DNA from: Flavobacterium sp. 20NA77.7
GTDB taxonomy: Bacteria > Bacteroidota > Bacteroidia > Flavobacteriales > Flavobacteriaceae
NCBI RefSeq assembly: GCF_031326205.1
Contig: NZ_CP133721.1
Span: 1 to 64,000, forward strand
DNA: 64,000 nucleotides
Reading direction: 5' to 3'
Shown: one piece after another, positions 24,967-33,679 of the stretch
How positions within the stretch are numbered: the stretch's first letter is position 1
Layout: each line of letters opens with the position of its first letter
Notes under the pieces: generated by a model
Databases searched by the model: none
Seen by the model: the letters and a program-made list of their open reading frames with translations, nothing else
What the model was told of the DNA's origin: nothing
Position numbers and translations under genes: made by a program

Positions 24967-26079
24967 ATGAAAATAGCCATACTTGGAACGAGGGGAATTC
25001 CAAATTATTACGGAGGCTTTGAGCAGTTTGCCGAATATTTTTCGGTCTACTTAGCTGAGCAAGGACACGAAGTGTATTGTTATAATTCTCATAATCATAA
25101 GTTTCAAGAATCAAGTTTTCATGGTGTACACATTCTTCATCAATACGATCCAGAATATAAACTGGGCACTTTTGGTCAATTTATATACGATTACAATTGT
25201 ATTAAAGATAGCCGAAAAAGAAATTTTGATATCATTTTGCAATTAGGCTATACAAGTAGTTCTATTTGGTTTTTTTTGTTGCCCAAAAAGTCTTTGATTA
25301 TCACAAATATGGACGGGTTGGAATGGAAAAGATCAAAATATTCCTGGCCCGTAAAGCAGTTTTTAAAATTTGCTGAATGGTTAGCCGCAAAAACAAGTGA
25401 TGTTTTAGTATCTGATTCTATTGGTATTCAAAAATTACTTGAAAAAAATTATAAAAAAACCTCTACCTATATTGCTTATGGAGCCCTTCCTTTTTATAAG
25501 CCAGACGAAACAATTTTGCAACACTATCATTTAGAAAAAGAGCGTTATAACATGATTATGGCAAGATTTGAGCCTGAAAACAATTTGGATATGGTTTTAG
25601 ATGGTGTGGCGCTACAACACGATAGCGACCCCACACCGATTTTAGTAATAGGAAATCATCAAACAAAGTATGGTGTCTATTTGAAAAATAAATTTAAAGC
25701 CTATTCAAATATTCGTTTTGTAGGAGCTATTTACGATATTACTACATTGAATAATTTGCGCTATTTTTCAAAGTTATATTTTCATGGACACTCTGTAGGC
25801 GGAACGAATCCTTCTTTACTTGAGGCGATGGCTTCTAAAGCCCTAATAGCTGCACACAATAATGATTTTAATAAAGGAGTCTTGCAAGAAAATGCGCTTT
25901 ATTTCTCTTCGGCTCTAGAAGTAAAAAAAATCTTAGCTAATACCAAAAAAAGTGATAACTTGCAGTTTATAACAAATAACTATAATGCTATAGTACACGA
26001 ATTTAATTGGACTAAAATTAATGCAGCTTATTTACAATTATTTGAACAAACTTTGGAACGATTTAAAAATAGAAAATAG
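24967..26079 (+). CDS. GT4 glycosyltransferase with DUF1972 domain (rhamnosyltransferase-like)
   Basis: This 370-residue enzyme begins MKIAILGTRGIPNYYGGFEQ, the signature of the DUF1972 N-terminal acceptor domain found in Cps2T/WchF-type rhamnosyltransferases. TNMDGLEWKRSKYS follows near 117-130, and the C-terminal donor domain has MARFEPENNLDM and SVGGTNPSLLEAMA. Since dTDP-L-rhamnose is made by genes in this locus, a rhamnosyltransferase is a reasonable assignment. Its 3' end overlaps the next gene by 59 bp. Confidence 0.85.
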   Translation: MKIAILGTRGIPNYYGGFEQFAEYFSVYLAEQGHEVYCYNSHNHKFQESSFHGVHILHQYDPEYKLGTFGQFIYDYNCIKDSRKRNFDIILQLGYTSSSIWFFLLPKKSLIITNMDGLEWKRSKYSWPVKQFLKFAEWLAAKTSDVLVSDSIGIQKLLEKNYKKTSTYIAYGALPFYKPDETILQHYHLEKERYNMIMARFEPENNLDMVLDGVALQHDSDPTPILVIGNHQTKYGVYLKNKFKAYSNIRFVGAIYDITTLNNLRYFSKLYFHGHSVGGTNPSLLEAMASKALIAAHNNDFNKGVLQENALYFSSALEVKKILANTKKSDNLQFITNNYNAIVHEFNWTKINAAYLQLFEQTLERFKNRK

Positions 26080-27379
26080 TTTTCAAGGTAATTATTTTTT
26101 TGGGTTTCTTTTTTTTATTACCATTCCGCTTCCACTCGCATTTAATAATATTGCATTGGTTTTGTGGGCTATTTTTTCTGTTTTAAGCCTAAGAAAAAAC
26201 ACAGTTTATATAAACGGTTATTTACTTATTCCTATTTTACTTTTTTTATGGATGGCAGGTTCCTTCTTTTGGAGTATTGACCCCATCGCTACTCGTAAAG
26301 CTATTCCAAAAGAAATAGTTTTGTTAATCGTTCCGCTAAATTTTATGTGTTATTCAAAAGAAGTTTTAGCTAGCAAAGTTACTATTTGGCTTAAATATTA
26401 TAGTCATTTTATGGTTTTTTATGCCTTGTTTTTTCTCCTAAGAGCGGTTCTACGATATGTATTATTACAAGAATCAAGTTTTTTTTATTATCATGGTGAA
26501 AACAATGTTGATTCAGGGTTGGTGCCCAAATTATTAAACGCTATACATGTTTCTGTTTTTATTGCAGTTGCTTTTTTTTGGTTTTTGTATCAGCCAAAAA
26601 AATCCAAAACTACACTAATTGCTTTAGGCGTTTTGTTTTTGTTTTTAGTTTTACTTTCTTCAAAAAACATTTTACTAATTACGGTATTGCTTACATTATT
26701 CTATATATTTTATTTTTCAAAGACAGCGAATAAAATGCGGTTACGCAACAGCATAATCTTTGTAATTATTATACTAACAAGTATGTTTTATGGCAAAATT
26801 AAACAACGTTTTGATGTAGAATTCCAATCAAACACAAATAAAAGCCTAAGTCACGATGTAATTAATCAAGCGCCTCAAGGAGTTCATTTTGTTAGTATTT
26901 ATGAAGCTTGGAATAATAAAAGTTTTACACCAAACGATTATTTTCCTGGCACCGCTTTTCGGGTATATCAAATCAGAGTTTTTTTAGAATTAATTAAAGA
27001 GGAGCCTGTTTTTTTTACTGGTTTTGGGCTCAATGCGTCGTTTAAAAAATTAGAAGAAAAAGCGATTGCCTATAATTTGTATCAAGGAACAGGAAAAGAA
27101 GACGGCTATCAAAATAAAAACTTTCACAATCAATATGTACAAAACTTTGCAGAATTAGGTCTAATAGGCTTTGTTCTTTTATTATCACTATTGGGAATTA
27201 TGCTATATAAGTCCTTTGTAAAAGAAAATTTTTTACAGATTTCTTTTACAATTCTGATGATAAGTGTATTTTTGACAGAATCCTTTTTGTGGAGACAAAG
27301 AGGTGTAGCATTTTTTACTTTTATTTTTTGTTTGCTCATCACAATAAAAACACCTGTAAAAACGTTAAAGGAAAGTTAA
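26021..27379 (+). CDS. O-antigen ligase/polymerase family protein (second candidate)
   Basis: This 452-residue protein has about 11-12 hydrophobic segments and a large periplasmic loop (about 265-365) with ISIYEAW-like SIYEAWNNKSF, GTAFRVYQIRVF and FTGFGLNASF, then KNFHNQYVQNFAELGLIGF. The H-N-x-Y...ELGxxG pattern after the loop is that of the Wzy_C/WaaL superfamily. The ATG at 26021 gives an unusually long 59-bp overlap with the preceding gene, so the true start may be downstream, but no better codon is obvious before the first helix near residue 26. Confidence 0.8.
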   Translation: MQLIYNYLNKLWNDLKIENSFQGNYFFGFLFFITIPLPLAFNNIALVLWAIFSVLSLRKNTVYINGYLLIPILLFLWMAGSFFWSIDPIATRKAIPKEIVLLIVPLNFMCYSKEVLASKVTIWLKYYSHFMVFYALFFLLRAVLRYVLLQESSFFYYHGENNVDSGLVPKLLNAIHVSVFIAVAFFWFLYQPKKSKTTLIALGVLFLFLVLLSSKNILLITVLLTLFYIFYFSKTANKMRLRNSIIFVIIILTSMFYGKIKQRFDVEFQSNTNKSLSHDVINQAPQGVHFVSIYEAWNNKSFTPNDYFPGTAFRVYQIRVFLELIKEEPVFFTGFGLNASFKKLEEKAIAYNLYQGTGKEDGYQNKNFHNQYVQNFAELGLIGFVLLLSLLGIMLYKSFVKENFLQISFTILMISVFLTESFLWRQRGVAFFTFIFCLLITIKTPVKTLKES

Positions 27380-27410
27380 TACTAATACCTCATTTATTGA
27401 GTAAAAATAC

Positions 27411-28394
27411 ATGAAAAAAATTTTAATAACAGGTGCAGCAGGTTTTTTAGGCTCTCATCTATGTGACAGATTTCTCGCGGAAGGCTTTTTTGTTATCGGC
27501 ATGGACAATCTTATTACCGGAGATTTAAAAAATATTGAACATTTATTTAAGGAAAAAAATTTTGAATTCTATCATCATGATATTACAAAATTTGTTCATA
27601 TTCCAGGCGAATTAGATTACATCTTACATTTTGCGTCACCTGCAAGTCCTATCGACTATTTAAAAATACCTATTCAAACGTTGAAGGTAGGCTCATTAGG
27701 CACTCACAATTTATTGGGGTTAGCGCGTGTAAAAAAGGCAAGAATTCTGATTGCTTCCACTTCTGAAGTGTATGGAGATCCTTTGGTACATCCTCAAACA
27801 GAAGAATACTATGGAAACGTTAACACAATAGGTCCAAGAGGAGTGTATGACGAAGCTAAAAGATTCCAAGAGTCAATAACTATGGCTTACCATACATTTC
27901 ATGGGGTAGAAACAAGAATAGTTAGAATTTTTAACACGTACGGACCAAGAATGCGCTTAAACGACGGGCGCGTTATTCCTGCTTTTATAGGTCAAGCATT
28001 AAGAGGTGAAGATTTAACGGTTTTTGGAGACGGAAATCAAACACGTTCGTTTTGTTATGTTGATGATCAAGTAGAAGGCATTTTTAGATTGTTGCATGCC
28101 GATTACCATTTACCTGTAAACATAGGTAATCCAGACGAAATAACAATTAAAGATTTTGCTGAGGAAATCATAAAGTTAACAGGAACCACACAAAAAATAG
28201 TGTATGAACCTTTACCTGTTAACGATCCGTTGCAGCGCCAGCCGGATATTACAAAAGCCAAGCAAATATTAGGCTGGGAACCAAAGGTGGGCCGAGCAGA
28301 AGGTATGAAAATAACCTATGATTATTTCAAATCTTTATCTCCAGAAGAACTAGCAAAAGAAGAACATAAAGATTTTTCTAAATACATTTATTAA
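27411..28394 (+). CDS. uxs: UDP-glucuronate decarboxylase (UDP-xylose synthase)
   Basis: This 327-residue extended SDR enzyme has the NAD motif TGAAGFLGS (7-15), [26 protein letters not shown], and the catalytic YDEAK preceded by GPRGV. PASP...Y and [11 protein letters not shown] are features of UXS-type decarboxylases, which convert UDP-glucuronate to UDP-xylose. No UDP-glucose dehydrogenase is in the window, so the precursor must be made elsewhere. It is followed after 1 bp by the initiating sugar transferase. Confidence 0.9.
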   Translation: MKKILITGAAGFLGSHLCDRFLAEGFFVIGMDNLITGDLKNIEHLFKEKNFEFYHHDITKFVHIPGELDYILHFASPASPIDYLKIPIQTLKVGSLGTHNLLGLARVKKARILIASTSEVYGDPLVHPQTEEYYGNVNTIGPRGVYDEAKRFQESITMAYHTFHGVETRIVRIFNTYGPRMRLNDGRVIPAFIGQALRGEDLTVFGDGNQTRSFCYVDDQVEGIFRLLHADYHLPVNIGNPDEITIKDFAEEIIKLTGTTQKIVYEPLPVNDPLQRQPDITKAKQILGWEPKVGRAEGMKITYDYFKSLSPEELAKEEHKDFSKYIY

Positions 28395-28395
28395 T

Positions 28396-29754
28396 ATGCA
28401 TAAAGGTAGATATTCAAAATATATTAGACCATTAAGTTTTTTAATGGATCTTTTTATAGTGGTGTTTTTGTCTAAATTCTTTTTTCAAGGTTTAGACTTA
28501 AATTTTACCACTTTTGAAATCTATCTTGCAATTTCATGGTCAGTTCTTTCTGTTTTTACAAGATTTTATGAGGTGTATCGCTTTACGATGCCAGTTGAAA
28601 TTATTTCTAAAATAGCAAAGCAGTGTATTTTATTTTATCTTTTAATAATTGCTTTTTTTCCATTTTATAAAAAAGCCATTTTTAGCGGAAAGGCTACAGC
28701 GCTTTATTTATCTGTTGTTTTTATTTTTGTTATTGTATTAAAAACAATTGCTTTTTATTATTTTAAAAAATACAGACTAGTTACAGGAAATAATTTTAGA
28801 AATGTCGTTATTATAGGCTATACACTTGAAGCAATAGATCTGCGAACCGTTTTTCAAAATCGAGCAGATTATGGTTATCGCTTTAAAGGTTATTTTTCCG
28901 ATAAAAAAACTGGAGCCGAAATAATTGGCAAAACAGAATTGTTGAAAGAGTTTGTTATTGCTGAAAAAATCGACGAAATTTATTGCTCTATTAACGAATT
29001 ATCAAGTGAAAAACACAAGGAATTAGTTGAGTTTGCCGATGATAACAATATTGTTATTAAGTTTATTCCAGACTCAAAAGTGATTTTTTCAAAAAACATG
29101 AAAATAGATTATTATGAATTGTTTCCTGTTTTATCACTTCAAAAATCACCATTAGATAGTATATATGTCGAGTATTTCAAACGTTTATTCGACCTGTTTT
29201 TTTCGTTATTAGTAATTGTTTTTTTACTATCATGGTTAACACCTTTGTTAGGCTTGCTTATAAAAATTGAATCTAAAGGACCAATATTTTTTAAACAAAG
29301 TAGACCAGGTTTAAATGAAGAAGAATTTATTTGTTATAAATTTCGATCGATGCAAATTAATCAAACTACAGAAATTGAAGCATCTAGAAATGACCCAAGG
29401 GTAACTCGAATAGGAAAATTTATACGAAAGACTAGTATTGATGAGCTTCCACAATTTTTTAATGTGCTAGTTGGAGACATGTCAGTTGTTGGCCCTAGAC
29501 CCCATTTATGGGCACAAAACAAAACGTATGGAAGAAAAATAAAAAAATACATGATTAGACACCATGTAAAACCTGGCGTTACCGGTTTAGCTCAAGTCAA
29601 AGGGTTTAGAGGCGAAATTGAAACCGAAGACGATATGGTTAATCGTATTAAATTTGATGTATTCTATATCGAAAATTGGTCAATGTGGATGGATATAAAA
29701 ATTATTATTCAAACGATTGTCAATATTTTTAAAGGTGAAGAAAAAGCATACTAA
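28396..29754 (+). CDS. Polyprenyl glycosylphosphotransferase (WcaJ-type, initiates repeat unit)
   Basis: This 452-residue protein has four to five N-terminal transmembrane segments, a central Rossmann-like CoA-binding domain (about 130-240) and a C-terminal bacterial sugar transferase domain. The catalytic region reads FKRLFDLFFSL, then FKQSRPG, CYKFRSM, TSIDELPQFFNVLVGDMS, GPRPH and KPGVTGLAQVKG. It transfers a hexose-1-phosphate onto undecaprenyl phosphate to begin the repeat unit. It closes the polysaccharide locus. Which sugar is added cannot be told from the sequence. Confidence 0.92.
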   Translation: MHKGRYSKYIRPLSFLMDLFIVVFLSKFFFQGLDLNFTTFEIYLAISWSVLSVFTRFYEVYRFTMPVEIISKIAKQCILFYLLIIAFFPFYKKAIFSGKATALYLSVVFIFVIVLKTIAFYYFKKYRLVTGNNFRNVVIIGYTLEAIDLRTVFQNRADYGYRFKGYFSDKKTGAEIIGKTELLKEFVIAEKIDEIYCSINELSSEKHKELVEFADDNNIVIKFIPDSKVIFSKNMKIDYYELFPVLSLQKSPLDSIYVEYFKRLFDLFFSLLVIVFLLSWLTPLLGLLIKIESKGPIFFKQSRPGLNEEEFICYKFRSMQINQTTEIEASRNDPRVTRIGKFIRKTSIDELPQFFNVLVGDMSVVGPRPHLWAQNKTYGRKIKKYMIRHHVKPGVTGLAQVKGFRGEIETEDDMVNRIKFDVFYIENWSMWMDIKIIIQTIVNIFKGEEKAY

Positions 29755-29804
29755 AAATAATCTTTATTCATGTAAATGAATTTTTTTTTCGGAAGAAAAG
29801 GAAG

Positions 29805-29812
29805 TATTTTTG
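29805..29812 (+). promoter_or_regulatory. -7 promoter element for purD
   Basis: TATTTTTG at 29805-29812 matches TAnnTTTG and lies within the longer open frame that begins at 29776. That supports the downstream ATG at 29854 as the real purD start. Confidence 0.55.
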
Positions 29813-29853
29813 CCAAAAGAACTTTATTAGTTCACCTAAAAACAACACACAGC

Positions 29854-31125
29854 ATGAATATTTTAGTATTAGGTTCGGGCGGAAGAGAACACGCTTTTGC
29901 TTGGAAACTTACCCAAAGCCCATTATGCACAAAACTTTTTGTAGCTCCAGGAAATGCAGGAACAGCACAAATTGCTCAAAATGTAGCTATTGACCCAAAC
30001 GATTTTCCTACCATTAAGCAATTTGTATTAGAAAACACCATTGAAATGGTTGTTGTAGGGCCCGAAGATCCATTGGTTAATGGTATTTATGACTTTTTTA
30101 AAAAAGAACCTTCTTTACAAAGTATTCCTGTAATTGGCCCTTCTAAAGTAGGCGCTCAGCTTGAAGGAAGTAAAGAGTTTGCCAAACAATTTTTGGTAAA
30201 AAATAACATCCCAACAGCAAAATATATGAGCTTTACCGCTGAAAATGTTGAGGAAGGCTATATGTTTTTGGAAGCGCTACAACCCCCATATGTGTTAAAG
30301 GCAGATGGATTAGCAGCAGGAAAAGGAGTAGTGATACTTAATGAAATAGAAGCCGCAAAAGCAGAATTAAAAAGCATGTTAGTAGATGCTAAATTTGGGG
30401 CAGCAAGTACAAAAGTAGTAATAGAAGAATTTTTAGATGGGATAGAATTGAGTTGTTTTGTTTTAACAGACGGAAAAACGTACACCATTTTACCCACAGC
30501 AAAGGACTACAAACGAATAGGAGAAGGTGATAAAGGCTTAAATACAGGAGGTATGGGCGCTATTTCGCCAGTGCCCTTTGCTACTAAAGAATTTATGCAA
30601 AAAATTGAGGATCGAATTGTAATTCCAACCATAAATGGATTACAAAATGACGCTATTGAATACAAAGGATTCATTTTTATTGGCTTAATAAAAGTAGGGA
30701 ATGATCCTTTTGTTATTGAATATAATGTTAGAATGGGCGACCCAGAAACAGAAGTAGTTTTGCCAAGAATAAAAAGCGATATGGTTGCCTTATTTCAGGC
30801 GGTAGCTTCAGAAAGTTTAGCTTCCATTAATATCGAACTAGACACAAGAACCGCCGCTACTGTTATGCTTGTAGCAGGCGGATACCCTGAAGCATATGAA
30901 AAAGGAGCGGTTATCAACGGAACAGAAAGCGTACATGATTCTATTGTATTTCACGCGGGAACAACCATTAAAAACGGACAAATAGTAAGTAATGGAGGTC
31001 GTGTGTTGGCTGTTACTTCTTTTGGAGACGACTTACATGAAGCCACAAAAAAATCTTATCAAAATATTGAAAAAATCAATTTTGATAAGATGTATTATAG
31101 AAAAGATATAGGCTTTGATTTATAA
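29854..31125 (+). CDS. purD: Phosphoribosylamine-glycine ligase
   Basis: This ~423-residue ATP-grasp enzyme makes glycinamide ribonucleotide in purine synthesis. It has the N-terminal VLGSGGREHAFAWKL, GPEDPL, the ATP-grasp VLKADGLAAGKGV, and NTGGMGAISP, with MGDPETE at the metal site. I chose MNILVLGSGG at 29854; the 26 upstream residues of the open frame are not family-like and contain the promoter. The stop codon lies inside a perfect 30-bp palindrome. Confidence 0.95.
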   Translation: MNILVLGSGGREHAFAWKLTQSPLCTKLFVAPGNAGTAQIAQNVAIDPNDFPTIKQFVLENTIEMVVVGPEDPLVNGIYDFFKKEPSLQSIPVIGPSKVGAQLEGSKEFAKQFLVKNNIPTAKYMSFTAENVEEGYMFLEALQPPYVLKADGLAAGKGVVILNEIEAAKAELKSMLVDAKFGAASTKVVIEEFLDGIELSCFVLTDGKTYTILPTAKDYKRIGEGDKGLNTGGMGAISPVPFATKEFMQKIEDRIVIPTINGLQNDAIEYKGFIFIGLIKVGNDPFVIEYNVRMGDPETEVVLPRIKSDMVALFQAVASESLASINIELDTRTAATVMLVAGGYPEAYEKGAVINGTESVHDSIVFHAGTTIKNGQIVSNGGRVLAVTSFGDDLHEATKKSYQNIEKINFDKMYYRKDIGFDL

Positions 31126-31137
31126 ATCAAAGCCTAT
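31108..31137. terminator. Perfect 30-bp palindrome at the purD 3' end
   Basis: Positions 31108-31122 and 31123-31137 are exact reverse complements and include the purD stop codon. It lies between convergent genes, so a bidirectional terminator is the simplest reading, but neither side has a strong T-run and there is no loop sequence. Confidence 0.6.
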
Positions 31138-31141
31138 GTAC

Positions 31142-31372
31142 TTATTTTAAAAACGAATGAGCAGTTGTATCTTGATCGTCTTCGTTATTTTGTTTGAAAA
31201 TTTGTAATTGTTTTACCCAATACCATGTCCAATAACAACAAATGCAAATGAAAATCCAGTTGATTAAGTTGGCACCCCACCAGTTAGTTAATTCCCATTC
31301 TCTAAATAGGTTCATAGGTAAGAAAAATATTTCTTCAAATAAGAATTGTATTCCTTCAAAAAATGCTTTCAT
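31142..31372 (-). CDS. DUF6341 family small membrane protein
   Basis: This 76-residue protein begins MKAFFEGIQFLFEEIFFLP and has one clear hydrophobic stretch rich in Trp/Cys (NWIFICICCYWTWYW, about 38-52), then a charged tail ending TAHSFLK. I recognise it as the small protein usually found next to the DUF6427 and upp genes in Flavobacteriaceae. The function is unknown. It is divergent from the DUF6427 gene with a 44-bp gap. Confidence 0.8.
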   Translation of the reverse strand: MKAFFEGIQFLFEEIFFLPMNLFREWELTNWWGANLINWIFICICCYWTWYWVKQLQIFKQNNEDDQDTTAHSFLK

Positions 31373-31416
31373 TTTTTTTTAATTAAATTTACACTACAAA
31401 AATATAAAATATCTTT

Positions 31417-32346
31417 ATGTTAGCAAGTCTTTTTAGTAAAACACGTCCATTTAATTATATAATTACGGGAATATTTTTCTGTATTGCATTTTTTCTTTAC
31501 CAATTAGCTCTCGGAAATGTATTTTCTTCTTTGAGCGGGATGGGGCAAAATGCACTTGTTTTTTTAGTTTTAGTAGCTTCTTTTTTATTGGTTAATTTTA
31601 TTTCATTAAGAAATGCATTAACAAAAAAAGATAATTATGCTGTTTTATTATATTTACTTTTAGTGCTTTTATTTCCGGCTATTTTTGTAAAAACAAAATT
31701 AATTGTAGCCAATCTTTTCATATTATTAGCGCTTCGAAGATTGGTTTCGTTGAAAACACTAAACGCACCAAAAGAAAAGATTTTTGACGCCTCTTTTTGG
31801 ATATTTTTAGCCACTCTATTTCATTTTTGGAGTATAATATTTATCTTATTAGTTTTTATATCTATTGTTTTACATACCGGTAAAGACTATAAAAATTGGT
31901 TAATTCCATTTGTGTCTTGTTTTTGTGTATGGGTTTTGTATGTTTTTTTTAGTTTGTTTTTCTCAGGAAAGTATGAGTTAAATTTTCAAGAAATGATGCA
32001 ACTGGATTTCAACTTCTCGGGTGTAAAAACTACAATGGAGCGAATGTCGTTAGGAGTATATGTTTCTATTTCTTTTTTGTTTTTTGTATCTCAAATTATT
32101 GACTACCAAAACAAGCCCTTAAACATGCAAACGTCTTTTAAACAAATATATTTTGCTTTTCTATTGAGTATAGTTGTTTACGTTTTGTCTGCACATAAAA
32201 CAAATGATTTATTGGTGTTTTCTTTTGCACCCTTGGCAATTTTAGGGGCTAATATGTTTGAAAAAATGGAACGTTATGTGCTCAAAGAAATTTCTTTATA
32301 TCTTTTAGTTTTAATAAGCGCTGTTGTTTTTGTATTACAATTATAG
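31417..32346 (+). CDS. DUF6427 family membrane protein
   Basis: This 309-residue protein consists almost entirely of hydrophobic helices (about nine) with short loops. The start MLASLFSKTRPFNYII is typical of the flavobacterial DUF6427 family, which is regularly found beside upp and the DUF6341 gene. The function is unknown. Its last 6 bp overlap the convergent upp gene. Confidence 0.82.
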   Translation: MLASLFSKTRPFNYIITGIFFCIAFFLYQLALGNVFSSLSGMGQNALVFLVLVASFLLVNFISLRNALTKKDNYAVLLYLLLVLLFPAIFVKTKLIVANLFILLALRRLVSLKTLNAPKEKIFDASFWIFLATLFHFWSIIFILLVFISIVLHTGKDYKNWLIPFVSCFCVWVLYVFFSLFFSGKYELNFQEMMQLDFNFSGVKTTMERMSLGVYVSISFLFFVSQIIDYQNKPLNMQTSFKQIYFAFLLSIVVYVLSAHKTNDLLVFSFAPLAILGANMFEKMERYVLKEISLYLLVLISAVVFVLQL

Positions 32347-32994
32347 TTTTTCTCCATAGGCCAAATCACCAGCATCACCTAAACCCGGAATAATGTAATT
32401 TTTTTCATTTAATTTGTCGTCCAAGGAAGCCACCCACAAATGACAATTTGAAGGAAGGTTTTCTTGTAAATATTTTATACCTTCTGGTGCAGCTATTACT
32501 ACTACAATATGAATTTCTTTTGGCTGTTGCTCCTTTAGAAGTTTTTCTAAAACAACTACTATAGATTGCCCTGTTGCTAACATGGGATCAACCAGAATTA
32601 AATTTTTATCTTTAAATGAAGGTGCGGCCTGGTATTCTACTAATATATCAAATTTATCATCATTGTTGTAGTGGTGTCTGTACGCAGACACAAATCCATT
32701 TTCAGCCTCATCAAAATAACTCATAAATCCGTGATGTAGCGATAGTCCTGCTCTTAAAATAGAACACAACACTATTGGAGATGTAATTTTTGAGGTTTCC
32801 TTTGTACCTAAAGGCGTGCTGATTGCACAAGCAGTATAATGTAGCGTCTTGCTTAATTCATAAGCCATTATTTCACCTATACGTTCCATGTTTTTTCTAA
32901 AACGCATACGGTCTTGCTGTACAGAAACGTCTCTAATTTGGGCTAAAAAATGATTTAAAACGCTGTTTTCCTCTGAAATATAATGAATGTGCAT
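32341..32994 (-). CDS. upp: Uracil phosphoribosyltransferase
   Basis: This 217-residue enzyme salvages uracil by joining it to PRPP to give UMP. The PRPP-binding loop reads LVDPMLATGQSIV (about 135-147), with ILRAGLSLHHG earlier and the C-terminal uracil-binding YIIPGLGDAGDLAYG. It is divergent from the DUF4254 gene and convergent with DUF6427. Confidence 0.93.
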   Translation of the reverse strand: MHIHYISEENSVLNHFLAQIRDVSVQQDRMRFRKNMERIGEIMAYELSKTLHYTACAISTPLGTKETSKITSPIVLCSILRAGLSLHHGFMSYFDEAENGFVSAYRHHYNNDDKFDILVEYQAAPSFKDKNLILVDPMLATGQSIVVVLEKLLKEQQPKEIHIVVVIAAPEGIKYLQENLPSNCHLWVASLDDKLNEKNYIIPGLGDAGDLAYGEKL

Positions 32995-33036
32995 GGGATT
33001 TATTTTTATTTTCAGGATAAAAGTACAAAAAAATAG

Positions 33037-33044
33037 TACTTTTG
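33037..33044 (+). promoter_or_regulatory. -7 promoter element for DUF4254 and GT9
   Basis: TACTTTTG at 33037-33044 matches TAnnTTTG, 22 bp before the ATG at 33067. The two following genes are 7 bp apart and likely share this promoter. Confidence 0.55.
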
Positions 33045-33066
33045 TAATTACTTAAAAACAAATACT

Positions 33067-33672
33067 ATGTTTGCCGAATTTGCATTTCCTATTTTTGAAG
33101 AAAGTATAAAAACCTATCATATACTTGACGACGTATATCAACCTGTTTTAAATCCTTATGAAAAAGGCTCTATCGAACATTTATTATTTGCTAAAAATTG
33201 GGTAGATACGGTGCAATGGCATTATGAAGATATTGTTAGAGATCCAAATATTGATCCGGTGGTAGCCTTAGATTTGAAACGAAAAATAGACGCTTCAAAT
33301 CAAGTGCGTACAGATATGGTAGAATATATAGACAGTTATTTTTTAGACAAATACAAAAATGTTCAAGTAAAACCAAATGCTAAAATCAACACAGAGAGTC
33401 CGGCATGGGCAATTGACCGTTTGTCAATTTTGGCATTGAAAATTTATCACATGAATGAAGAGGCAACTCGAATTGAAGCAACGGCTGAACACCGAGCTAA
33501 ATGTCAAGAAAAATTGAATGTATTACTAGATCAAAAAAGCGATATGTTTACTTCAATCAGTCAACTAATTGAAGATATTGAATCGGGTGACAAATACATG
33601 AAAGTGTACAAACAAATGAAAATGTACAACGACGAGGAGCTAAATCCGGTGTTGTATCAAAATAAAAAGTAG
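33067..33672 (+). CDS. DUF4254 family protein
   Basis: This 201-residue, mostly helical protein has no signal peptide or membrane span. It carries the DUF4254 pattern LLFAKNWVDTVQWHYEDIVR and ALKIYHMNEEA. The family is uncharacterised but consistently precedes a GT9 glycosyltransferase in Bacteroidota, as here with a 7-bp gap. A role in LPS or other surface glycan assembly is a guess from context. Confidence 0.82.
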   Translation: MFAEFAFPIFEESIKTYHILDDVYQPVLNPYEKGSIEHLLFAKNWVDTVQWHYEDIVRDPNIDPVVALDLKRKIDASNQVRTDMVEYIDSYFLDKYKNVQVKPNAKINTESPAWAIDRLSILALKIYHMNEEATRIEATAEHRAKCQEKLNVLLDQKSDMFTSISQLIEDIESGDKYMKVYKQMKMYNDEELNPVLYQNKK

Positions 33673-33679
33673 TTCTCAT

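Noticed and set aside
24858..24980. N-terminal 41 residues of the oxygenase frame
   Set aside because: They are Phe/Ser-rich, overlap the promoter of the divergent GT4 gene, and precede a clean ATG at 24857.
9387..29754. Polysaccharide locus as a recent genomic island
   Set aside because: It is variable by nature, but no tRNA, integrase, att-like repeat or insertion sequence borders it, and codon use by eye is like the rest apart from the second GT39 gene.
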